From Daphnia carinata (Eukaryota; Arthropoda; Branchiopoda; Diplostraca; Daphniidae), in contig NC_081340.1 of NCBI RefSeq assembly GCF_022539665.2, forward strand, positions 2,542,001 to 2,606,000: a DNA stretch of 64,000 nt. The letters run 5' to 3'. Position 1 is the stretch's first letter. Each line of letters opens with the position of its first letter. Shown in pieces: positions 1 to 10,512 of the stretch. Position numbers and translations under genes: made by a program. Under the pieces are notes generated by a model. The model saw only the letters and a list, made by a program, of their open reading frames with translations, had not been told where the DNA came from and searched no databases.

Positions 1-3000
1 GTGTCACATAGAAAATCGTAAAAATTGTTTTAAAAAAAGAGTATATTTTTTCGATAGTGACGTATACTCACAGATGTATCATTTTTCAATCCAAAGAAGT
101 CTTATTTTTTTCTCAAACCAAACTTTTTTGTGAAGAAATGAAGAGTTTCTACTGGCATTACTCATTTTCGCTGCTATAAAGGGGTTATAAATGGCAGTAG
201 TACACATACACACACAATCACACGTATACAGACGTTTACATCGATCTGTAGTACCGTTCACTACACGTTAAAGATCGACCAAAAAAACTGAGGTAGAGAA
301 GAGGTGCTCGTAGCCTGTAGGTTGTTCGTAGGACTCCCCATGGCCTGAAAAACGGTTCATGGATGCAGGCAGCTAATCATCGGGCTGTGTCACCCTCTTC
401 GATACTAAACAGTTTTTGTTTTCTAACAGTAGGGCGTTCAGTAGTGCTGCGGGGCTAATTGTTCTAACGTCTAGCGTCAATCCTTTGCGTCCGACACATC
501 AAAGCATTGTTAATACCTTATTTAAAAGCCACCTTGAATATTTCCGAAAACTCACTATGAATTGAATTGATTTTTAAGTTAGGGTTTGTTGTAAACGGAA
601 ACACTGAATAACTTCAAATACAAAGCATACAACAAAACAGATCAGACATTCGCAATTGCTTCAAAATTTGGGGCTGAAACGAGAAATTAAGCTAGAGTTA
701 GCCAGATAGATTGGCATATGAATTTTTAACTCTTCCCCTAGTTGTGTTAGTATCCTGAAAAATTGAAAACTACAGAAGTTGTTTGCAGCTACTGAGATGA
801 AGCTTAATGAAAAAATAATTTTTTTTTCAAAATCATAATTTTCTTCAATTTCATAATTTTGTTTTGATCATTCTCCACATATTTTCACCAACATGCAGGT
901 ACCAATGCAGGATGTAAATGCATTTGTTTTCCAAAGGGCAATCATGAGTGGTGATTTTTCCATCTTGGTGTCCAGCGGTTACCTGTTTAATACTATATAA
1001 AGAAAAAGAAAGAAAAAAAAAGTTCTATGAAGTTCAAATCCTAAGACAATCAATTTTTTGACTGAAAACTGTTTTTTTTTCTTAATGAATTTCCGTGTTC
1101 ATGTTGTACTGCACTCCTCGGACACAGATGCACTTCGGTTCAACAACCTGAAGTGGATTAATCGCCTGTAGCTTTTCTTACAATACAACATCCTGGTAAT
1201 AGTAGGGAAATCCAACGCCTGAGCCTGATCATAGAGAAAAATAAGTTTATGTTGGTGAAAGAAGCTAAAATTCCATCTCATTGATTATCGCAAAGTAACT
1301 GGTTTACAGATTTTCAAAACGAAGAAAACATGGCTTATAGCTACCACACAAAACAGTTTACTAAGTGATAGCGAAGTCGTACTTACAAGCGCACGAACGA
1401 AAACCTGCTCCAGAACAGACGCCATTTTGAGATCACAGTTCACGATGGTGGTCATAGCCATCACATCGTCCTGACCGTCTACCAGTTATCCAAATTTGTA
1501 CACTTTTTCGGGAAATGTGTCAGAAAGGCAAAACACTATATGTGTAGAAAAATATAACAAGAAGCACAAAGAATGTGGCGCGAATTTCGAAAAGTAAAAA
1601 AAAAAAAAATTATTTCCTAACAGGCGTTTTTTAAACTTATCGCATCTTTTACAATCGTTAAACACAGAATAAAACTTACCGGGCGTTCATGAGCAATAGC
1701 GAATGGGGAACAAGTTGAAACGGACGAAAGTTATGACGAAGAAGCTGAGCCGGGTAGTTCAAATGAAGACAAAGTAAGTGGCGCACGCACGATAAACTAC
1801 TTGGCTTCATTTGAACTACCTAATTCATTCTTTTTGTCACATTTTTGCGATGATTTTGCGGAGTTCCGTCTATAATTTAATGTGCCATAAGTAAAAATTG
1901 CGAAATATCCCAATACTTGTCATTTTACCAAGAGCATTTCATTTTCTTAATTTATTCATGTGTTTCTCAGCCTCAATATATTCGCCCAATTTGTGCTGTC
2001 AGGTAGAATTCCATTCACAGACAACCTGTCAGTATTCTATGATTACAAACAAAAAAAAAATGTAGGAAATACGAAAATTATTAACGTAGGTTTTTTTTCA
2101 CACAAACATACCTTGTGGGCCTTCAGTTCTTGCACAGGTGCAAGAACCACCATCAAACAGTTAATTCCCCTCTGATTCAGGTGCCAATACAAAAACAATG
2201 TCTTCTTTCAAATGTTCTTTTAACTCCACCATATTTTCTCAAATTTGGATACACTTTCTTCTGCCAAACTAGTCGAACACAAACATTATTTGTGTTTAGA
2301 TACTCTCACGAGTCTTCTACTACGTAAGAAGACTGTTTCTTGGTTGAAGCTTCTACTTCCGGGTAGATCGCCTTAAAGTTTTCCATCTCCTTCTATCAAA
2401 ATGCCTGTAAATGGTTGTTACGAAGATACTTCAAATATGTTGCCATGGACGATGAGTCTTACGTTGGATTTGATTTCACGCTTTAGGGCTGACAACTCCA
2501 TTTCAATATTTTTTTTTCCAATTCTTCTTCGTTAAATTTCTCCTACAATTCTTCATCAGCCTCTCAGCAACATTCTCTGTGGAGAAACAAAACATTTATT
2601 TAGAAGTTTGTTGAAATGACTTGAAAAGAAAATCAAATCAATGCCTTACTTAACACCAGCTACTTACATCCTTGGACAAACAATTTTGCAACTGATCAAT
2701 TTGAACATCAAATCTTTTCATCATTTCATCATAAGCAGATATGGCACAGAACCCAGCTCAGCTATGCAACAAATTCTCTTTTGCCCCCTGAAAACAAAGA
2801 TGAAATTCATGAAACAACACAAACTGTATTGATTGAAAAGATTAAGATAATTATTAACATCAAAGAAATATGTACAGAATGAACTTGTTTCAGAGAATGT
2901 ATACCAACTGACAATTGTTTTTCCCACTTCACTCACCTAACTAGATTGAATAAAAATTAACATTTTTAATATTTTATCCACCTTCAAATATTAATAAACG

Positions 3001-3437
3001 CCTAAATAATTGCGTTCAGATCCGGTATCAACAACAAAACTGTTTTGTTTTATAGTTTTCAAATAGTTCGAAAACAAACTATGTTTAAAATGGATTACAT
3101 AAGCTGTCTTTTTATTCAATCATCAACTCCAGGAAAAAGTAATTACTGTTTTTGATATGCAGTTTGATTCCAATCAATTAGTTCTTCTTTCTGAAGTACA
3201 CGTAGTGTTATCCCTAAACTCAGGTTCAATCTAGGGCATGAGCAAAGAATGGCCACTCAACAAATAACCGCGAAACCGATACCGTACTGAAACGGAAATA
3301 TTTCCAAGTCTCAGTATTGCCTCATTCAGGGTTGCCAATACTTCAAAAAATAATTTATAATTCGTAAACCGGATTTTCATATTTCTTTCCCATCAGTTGG
3401 TCACACTATAGTCACACCTTTTACCATCAATTCCCCC

Positions 3438-3470
<33 letters not shown>

Positions 3471-3722
3471 TAGTTTTCCAAAAGCTAATGGAAAATTTCA
3501 AAACTTCGTGGAGAATAGGAAAAAATCCCCAATAGTGGCAACTCTTACTGAGACGAACAGAGGCAGACGAAACTCACAAAACAACCCGGGTCACGATGTG
3601 TTCTCTACGCCATTAGGGACACTTTTCTGCTACTTACGCAACAGTAATTTTTTCATTTTTTTTTTCTCCGGAGCTTTTGCTAATTCTGCTGAACTATAAA
3701 TTACTATAGTTTATATTTTTAC
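1..3722. other. Mostly unassigned AT-rich sequence
   Basis: No gene could be built here with confidence. On the minus strand 1387-1425 could be a 13-codon first exon (start MASVLEQVF, followed by a GTAAGT donor), and an open stretch near 1190-1240 has a good acceptor and donor, but no acceptor joins them in phase and I do not recognise the peptide. A homopolymer C tract runs from about 3431 to 3458. The DDE-transposase scrap at 2415-2486 is listed separately. The remaining open frames look like chance. Confidence 0.4.
2415..2486 (+). pseudogene. DDE transposase fragment
   Basis: A 23-codon open stretch ends at a stop codon and reads LLRRYFKYVAMDDESYVGF followed by DFTL. The MDDESY block, with a preceding basic aromatic stretch, resembles the first catalytic aspartate region of DDE-type transposases of the mariner or IS630 kind. 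Only this scrap is visible, and I found no flanking terminal repeats or remaining catalytic blocks, so it would be a dead remnant. The similarity is judged from memory of the motif only. Confidence 0.35.
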
Positions 3723-3806
3723 GCAGATGTGGCCGAGTGGTTAAGGCGACTGACTCGAAATCAGTTTTCCTCTATGGGAGCGTAGGTTCGAATTATACCA
3801 TTTGCG
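3723..3806 (+). tRNA. tRNA-Ser (CGA), possibly a pseudogene
   Basis: An 84-nt cloverleaf can be drawn. The acceptor strand GCAGATG pairs with CATTTGC with one G-U pair, the A box TGGCCGAGTGG is intact, the anticodon loop sits in CTGACTCGAAATCAG giving anticodon CGA, a long variable arm typical of serine tRNA follows, and the T loop TTCGAAT is present with discriminator G. The T stem is damaged: GTAGG faces TATAC where the family has CCTAC, which also alters the end of the B box. It could be a functional but unusual copy, or a decayed one. Confidence 0.75.
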
Positions 3807-4424
3807 TTCTGCATTGTTTAGAGAAACATTTTCATCAGATGCCACTTTTTAGCAAGAAAAAATAGGCAGCGAGAAAGGTGAAATGCAGTTACTGAAGCGA
3901 TCCATTTACGAATCATTTTTTCAACGCTCAAGGTCGATGTATTCCGACTTCCGAGTATAGGCATGGTTATAGCTATTCCTCGAAAGAACATGATAAAACC
4001 CCATATCTTATTCCCAACATCCTGTATGCATCGCAAATCACTTGAATTGATTGTCGGATTGCGATTGATACTTAGAGCTATGCCTTTTGCCCGACTGCCA
4101 AAAACAAGCCGGTCTATTATCGTATCCTATTCCAACACGTCTTCAGTACGAAACGAATAACACCTACCGCAGGACAGCCTTAAGTTTCGCTCCTAATGAC
4201 CAAGCAGCTTTTGCTATTCTTCGTCTCAATGACTTGCGCATAATAGTTTCGTCGTGTGTCCAACGTATTTCCAGTAATTGTTTAAGCGAAATCGTAGTTT
4301 CGATCAAATCGGGATCGAGAGAAGAGTGAATATTCCTGAAAGTGAACCCAAAACCAACAATGAATCAAAATATTGTTTCAGGTAACATTATACATTTTAA
4401 ATTTAGGTATGAAGTTTTTCAATC

Positions 4425-5420
4425 ATGCTTCTTATAGTAGAAGAATCTGACACTTCAGTTGAATCACACAACGGTGGAGATGGGTATTGGATAATTCGTT
4501 TCCATCCAACGTTACCGGTACTTGCGTGTAGCTCCATCAGTCAAGTGTTATTATTTTGTGTACCTGGAGGATGGTTCGATACCTCATTTTCCCAGTGGAA
4601 GAAATCTCAAGTTCAACTTAAACAGAATCAAAGGCCGATGGAAATTATTGCTATGGACTGGAACGTAACTAAACCATTTTCCGCTTTTTGCTGTATCTAA
4701 TATTTGGTTGGTCCCATTCTCCATTGAACTTGAAGTAGCTTTTCATTTATCGTGTTTAAAATTGAGCTATTCACAACGCAACCAAATAATATTAAGCTAA
4801 GGCACGGTGTGGTTATTTAGACTGACGGTACACAATTAGCGACTGGCTGTTCAGATGGGACTATCATCGTTTGGGAGTATCCTAGTGGCGACATTCTCTT
4901 TGAAGTAGAGAGCCATTTAAAACCACTTACTGAGATGAATTGGAATCTATTCAAAACAAACATCTTGGCTACCCTTGATGATGTAAGTATAAATGTTTGA
5001 ATCTTTTTCTTACACAATTTCAAGACTTCTTACAATCTTCATTGTTTTTTTCAGGATCAAACGCAATTATCATGGGATCCAGTTGTTTCTGGTTGCAGCA
5101 TTGAGGAGGTAAATCCTCCACGTGCTATCCACTGGAATGAAAATGTGTCTGTGGCGAGGTACAAAGAAAGCGGAGAAGATGACTGCGAGCCAGAAGACGA
5201 ACAGGAAAAAGAAACCGATAGAATGAACTGGGTCTCTTCAGATGAAATCGCAGCTTGTTTTGATTGCGGTGAGATCAGCGAAAACGATGACCGCCTAAAA
5301 TCTCGACTCGTGCCCTTTCTACATGGTGGGCGTAGCATAGTAAGTGTCCTCTTTGATTTATTGCTGGCGTTTCGTGGTTTTCGTTGTCTCAAGTTGGCCC
5401 TATTTGCCTTTTCTGTTTAG
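4425..5420 (+). CDS. WD40-repeat protein, TBL1-like, partial or truncated
   Basis: Three exons join in phase: 4425-4664, 4821-4982 and 5055 onward. The last exon either reads to a stop at 5418-5420 or splices at the GTAAGT that begins at 5340. The protein reads as WD-type repeats: residues FHPTLPVLACSS, then MDWN spliced to TDGTQLATGCSDGTIIVWEY, then HLKPLTEMNWN and LATLDD, then QTQLSWDP. This order resembles the TBL1/ebi corepressor repeats (LATGSYDG...ARIW), a family that binds histone tails in the NCoR/SMRT complex. Only about two to three repeats are visible and no LisH or F-box-like N-terminus is seen. After the repeats comes an acidic DCEPEDEQEKE stretch. A stop upstream of 4425 in frame supports that ATG as start. 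It may be a diverged duplicate or a gene remnant. Confidence 0.5.
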
Positions 5421-7323
5421 ATAACGTCGAGAGAAAACAACAAGAAAGCAAAACACTTTTCTTGGTTTTTCGACTTAATGTTGTTGTTAACGCTGTTGCT
5501 GTGTTCGTCCTTGCTGTTGATGACCTCATTGGTGTCGCTATTGGCATTTCTGGTGCCCTTATTAGTATTATTGACATTCTCGGCTTTCTTTGCATTTTGG
5601 GCTTTGTCAGCGTGTCTTACGCTAGCGCTAATGTTTCGCATGGCTTCAGCGATCAACAAATAAAGTTGTTTGCATTATATCTTCTAATCACTGTTCGAAA
5701 ATGACAAAGAATTTCGACCTGATTTATCCATGGGCTCATTGACCTTATCATATAAGATTTTAACAAATGGCGCGGTTTGATTCTATACGGGTTCCTTCCA
5801 AAAAAAAAAATCAAACCACAGTTATTTATAGATTCTTTGAGCCCAATAAAAAAAAAAATGCTTTAAAAAACTTGCCTAGGAAGCACTATTCGAACCTATT
5901 TATACAGCACACTGTTTTCTTCTGACATTGGACGCCGGATGATTATCGAGCTACGTGGCGCTCTGAGAAAACGAGTGTGAGGTGCTTTGCGGTCAGAATC
6001 GCTTGCCCTGGCAGGGCAAGGTGTTGATTAAACGCTTGGCGCTTTCTCTTAACTCGGCGTCGTTCTTGTTTTTGAATATTTCTTTGCTTCTCCGCTCATC
6101 CTATCATCCTTCTTGACCTGTAAATAATAAATGGAAATAAATGGCTGACCGAACATATTTGTTGTTGAAATACTAGCCAATAAGTTAGCTGAGCTCCTAA
6201 GCACAGCTGGCATTTTTCCAGTCAGCATACACAATCCTTTGTTGCCTTTCGCAATGATCACAAGGTTTTGAGCTGATCCATCGAGTCACCGTTCTAGTCC
6301 TCTGTTTACGTTCACATGGTGCGTTAGGTCGAAACCACTGAGCGAAAAAATTGTATCGAAAATATTAAAACATTTGATTTGTAACAGGAAACATTACAAG
6401 AGTGGTGCATGCATTCCGTATGTCATTTTTCTGTTCACGATGTTTCAACCTAATTATCTTCCAAGGTTTGCTTAGCATTCCTAGATGTTACATAGTAACC
6501 ATCACGTCTGAGGGGTATTTAAACTCGATACAACCTAAGAAACCATTGGCAGCAATAACTTGTTAAGTAAATGGAACAGCTTAAGATGAACCTGAAGAAA
6601 AGATTAATTTTGATTACTACCACCAATTATTGTTTTTTATTAAAGTAAAACGCAAAACGGTGGGGGCAATTTTTTTAAATCTCGGTAATAAAGTTCCTTA
6701 TAAGACTCTCGAGATTTGAAAATTGTAACAACAACACAGAAATTTAAATACGAAACCCAAACACGCACAACGATCAGAAAACAAAAGCATTAGATATTTG
6801 TTAGTGGGACGGTTGTTGCACAATATCCATTTAATGATATGAGGTAGTGTATATGCACGTTTAACTACCATACAATAGTTAGTGATGTCTTGGCTACTGT
6901 AGGAAATTTGAAGCATACACAAGACAAGTACGTTTGAATATCTTACATGTTGTCGTTCTCTGCAGTAATGCGAGAGAAAAGAACATTGAGATGTGAAGAG
7001 ATAAGAACCCTTGGCCAATAGGTAGTTCCATTCGCTGAAGAAGTTTGGATGATGGCTTTACATGACTGAGATTTGTTGTTTTGATGCGGCTGCCTGACAC
7101 AGGAATCAGTTTTATCGCTTTTCAATGGCTGCGTACAACTTTTTCGGCCCCTGGAATTGGGATAGATTGGATAATATTAGTATCTTTTTCGATGAACATG
7201 ACGTCACTATAAAATGATTGAAAATGTACCAATATCGGGATTGGCGTTTTAAGGGGGCCGTACTCTTTACCCCTTTCTGTCGAGAAAACATAATGTAACA
7301 TTCAGTTAATTTAAGAAGTATTA
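5421..7323. other. Intergenic, no supported gene
   Basis: At 5470-5660 the plus strand encodes a leucine-rich run and the minus strand an Asn/Ser/Lys-rich run. This is low-complexity sequence made of repeated TTGTTG/GCTGTTG-like words, not a protein signal. I see no RNA gene or clear exon in the rest. Part of the interval next to 7324 is probably 3' UTR of the minus-strand gene that ends there. Confidence 0.4.
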
Positions 7324-8109
7324 TTACTGTACCAATTCTTGGCATTCAAGGCAAGAGTGATTATCCATAGAACACTTTTCTCCAAATGGCTAAAACAATT
7401 GATAAGAATTGATTTTGTTGTGTCACAAAGGAATGTTTGGTTAACTTTGTACCTTAATGTATGTTTTACTAGTATATTGGCATTTAGAGTCACCAACTTG
7501 TTTAGATCGTTTTGATGATTGAAAATGCTCTTTTCCAAGAGTGTTGGATGCATATGTTGACTCAGTAGAGGCTACAGCTTTGGTAGCATTGGATCCATTT
7601 TCTAGCCATTTTTTTATGGGGGACTCTCTTTGCTCTTCAGCTTGCTTTCCATTAATGATTTTTGTTTGCTTTGCTTTCTTGTCCTTCGTGGTTGGGGTAA
7701 CACAATTTTTCTTAGAAAAATTTGCACTGTTTAAGTGTTTATGAGGTGAGGATCGATAAACAGGGAGGCCAGTAACACTACGCTGGTTGTGTGAGCAACT
7801 TTGAGAACATTTTTCCTTTGTAGGAGGAACACCTTTACACAAGAAGCAGTCTGGTGAGGAAGCCACAGGAGACCTACGGCCCAACATATAGTCTAGCACT
7901 TCTTGTATAACAGATTCTTTTTCTTCATCACTCAGATCCTTAGCCAAAGTTTTTTTGGTTTTTGATTGTTTGGCAGCCATATCATAAACATTGTAAGCAA
8001 TGCTATTCAATGGTTTCTGACTTAAAGATTTTTGCTTAAATGGCTTTGAACAAGAGTTTACTACTGACAGATTAGCATTAACATCATTTTCTTTGCGAAT
8101 CCAACTCAT
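7324..8109 (-). CDS. Unrecognised 240-residue protein
   Basis: Two exons on the minus strand, 7453-8109 and 7324-7389, are separated by a 63-bp GT-AG intron (GTACAA donor, TTTTAG acceptor) and join in phase zero. The protein is 240 residues, hydrophilic and lysine/serine rich, with no signal peptide or membrane segment. A short predicted helix DLSDEEKESVIQEVLDYML lies near residue 60. Two cysteine groups are visible: CFLCKG with two further CxxxC-like cysteines mid-protein, and CSMDNHSCLECQEL at the C-terminus, which could bind zinc. I do not recognise a family. The gene is divergent from the acid phosphatase gene, with 426 bp between the two start codons, so that interval probably holds both promoters. 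Confidence 0.65.
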
Positions 8110-8535
8110 TTCAGGTAACAGGCCCCTTTCAAACGAATATCGGCCTTTATCCGGCGGCGATCGGTTTTACTTTTCATTTGAAAGAAAACTTGAACACCAT
8201 CTACCGGTTACTACTGGATGCCATAGTAACGACATAAACATCCATCGTCTACCAAAAATCGTGTTGCTCATCGATAATACCCAACGCGATCAAGATCAGA
8301 TTTTAAGGAAATATTAATGCGCGAATTGGCACTAGGTCTTGTCTTCCTCAGCTGCGCTTGACCTACGCAGATTTTCACTTTGGCAAGAGTCGTGGGCTAG
8401 GAAAGAGTGAGGCGTTTTTTCCTCTGCTGAAACCCAACGGCGGAGCCCCATTTCGCAATTCGTTCATCTACCCTTGACTTTCTTTATCCGATTTTATCTT
8501 GCAATTTTTTGTGTCATTTGTCGTACCTTTACAAC

Positions 8536-10335
8536 ATGGTTTGGTCCACGTTGGTATTGAGTTTCGCCTTATTTCTGTGTAGTAGTGCAGCATTAGAGAC
8601 TGAGTATCTAGGAAAAGCAAACCATACTGTCAGACTTGTTCACATGGTAGGCAGTAACTTGTTGATGCTGATGGGTAAAATTTGTTCGATTTCATTTTAA
8701 CTTAGAATGTTTTGCTAGTTATATCGTCATGGTGATAGGACTCCTGTTCGACCATATCCTAAGGACCCCTATCTCAACTTAACTAATTGGCCTGTGTCGT
8801 GGGGACAGCTGACTAAGGTGAGTGCACTACATTTTTTACTCCTTTAATTTTTTAAAAAATAATCTGCATTTCTTTAAAAGAATTTAGTAAGAAATGATTT
8901 TTTTTTTTTTCAGGAAGGCAAAGATAGGCATTTTAAACTGGGACAGTTGAACCGGGAACGCTATGAAGGCTTTCTTTCAGAGTCATATGATCCTGATGAA
9001 ATATATGTCAGGTCCAGTGATGTCGACAGGACCTTGATGAGTGCACAATGTCATTTGGCTGGATTATATCCACCCACCAATCAGACCAACCAAACTTGGA
9101 ATCCTGATCTTATCTGGCAACCTATTCCAGTTCACACTATTCCCAAAGATGATGGTCAGTCAATTGAGATAGTGATATGAAACTGAAAGATTATCTAATT
9201 TCGTATTTTGGGGTAACTAGATCTCCTACTGGTATTGGAGTCGAAATGTCCTCGATATGACGAGCTTCTCGCTGATCTCAACGCGTCGCCAGAGGTTCGC
9301 AAACGCCTAGATAACAACAAAGAATTACTGGATTATTTAGCCGAGAACAGTGGCCTAAATATCACAGAAATTGACGACGTTGAATATCTTTACGACACGC
9401 TCTTTATCGAAGTACGTATAACCTAATAGTGACACCGTGAAGTTTATTTAAGCTGAACCAACATTTCAGAATCGATTTAACAAACCGCTACCCGAATGGA
9501 CAAACAAATTCTTTCCCAATCCAATGAAGGAATTATCCGATTTCAGTTTTGCCATGAAAGCTTTCACTTTGGAAATGCAGCGTCTTCGTGGAGGTAAAAT
9601 GCGTCCCATGTTCCTTCTGCCATTTGTTCTTTTTCGCCTTCTGGTTTCTTGAAGATAAATTGATTATGTCGACAGGTCCTCTGGTGAAGGAGTTGGTTGA
9701 ACATTTGAGAGATTACGCCCAGTCAACGTTGACCCCTCCCAACAGGAAGCTGTTCATGTATTCGGCTCACGACGTCACCGTCGCCACTTTTCTCTCCGCC
9801 CTGAAGATATTCAACGACATCCAACCACCGTATGCATCCATGGTGCTTGTGGAGCTACACGAACTAAAACCTAACGACTTGTCAATCAAGGTAGGTTCTT
9901 GTTTTAAATATGTGAAAAAACCGATTGCAATTTAATATTTATTTGAATGATTTCACTTAGATTTTGTACAAAAATGTGTCGGATGACGGTCGTAAGCCTC
10001 AAGTCCTTACACTGCCCGGTTGCACGCCATTCTGTCCATTAGACAAGTTTTTCGAGCTTGTCACGGACGTTATGAGCGATGACGTTAAAGTTGAGTGCAA
10101 ATTGATCGCGCCTGCTTCTAATTTCAATGCCATGCTAGGTAAAAAAAATCAAATTAAATGACTATTGGTATCTGAAAACTAATATTTCTTATGTTTGTAT
10201 GCAACACTAGTCATTAGCATTCTGGCTGCTTTAAGCTGCCTGTTCCTGGTAGCCTTGTTGCTGGTTAGCGGCCTGTGGTACCGCAAAATGAGACTAGAAA
10301 ATGGCTACGCCTACAGTACCATTCAAGCTGAATGA
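8536..10335 (+). CDS. Membrane-anchored histidine acid phosphatase (lysosomal/prostatic type)
   Basis: Eight exons join in phase: 8536-8646, 8719-8817, 8914-9154, 9221-9411, 9470-9593, 9676-9890, 9961-10138 and 10211-10335, giving 427 residues. A hydrophobic signal peptide occupies about residues 1-20. The catalytic motif RHGDR is at residues 40-44 and is followed by TPVRPYP; the proton-donor pair HD of SAHDVT is at 287-288. Several N-glycosylation sequons are present. The last exon encodes one transmembrane helix (about 387-408) and a short cytosolic tail ending YSTIQAE, where YSTI fits the Yxx-phi sorting signal of lysosomal acid phosphatase. The family hydrolyses phosphomonoesters at acid pH in lysosomes or outside the cell. 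AATAAA polyadenylation signal at 10507-10512. Confidence 0.93.
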
Positions 10336-10506
10336 AGTGCCAAAACATACGCATAAAAAAAGAATAATATTTTCTTGTTTTACCTTCTCATTTGGTTTTT
10401 CCTTTCCCGTGGTGACAGTGGGTATTTCGATAATGATCTGTTTTTGAGTTTCGCGTAGTGAAACGAAAACGTCTGTACCTCTGACCGTATTCCTCTCTCA
10501 GTTGTC

Positions 10507-10512
10507 AATAAA
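10507..10512 (+). terminator. Polyadenylation signal of the acid phosphatase gene
   Basis: AATAAA lies 172 bp after the stop codon, the only canonical signal nearby on this strand. Confidence 0.6.

Noticed and set aside
1099-1425. Possible minus-strand gene with a first exon MASVLEQVF...
   Set aside because: The exon and the open stretch near 1190-1240 could not be joined in phase with a normal intron, and no family is recognised.
3431-3458. Poly-C tract as a possible functional element
   Set aside because: Simple homopolymer, also prone to sequencing error. Nothing nearby suggests a role.
5417-5663. Leu-rich plus-strand frame and Asn/Ser-rich minus-strand frame
   Set aside because: Both come from the same low-complexity repeat words. 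No start context or splice structure supports either.
6049-6261. Minus-strand open frame with LVIIAKGNKGLCMLTGKM, vaguely like a Roadblock/LAMTOR5 exon
   Set aside because: The similarity is only a few residues, no partner exon joins in phase, and an in-frame stop lies just upstream.
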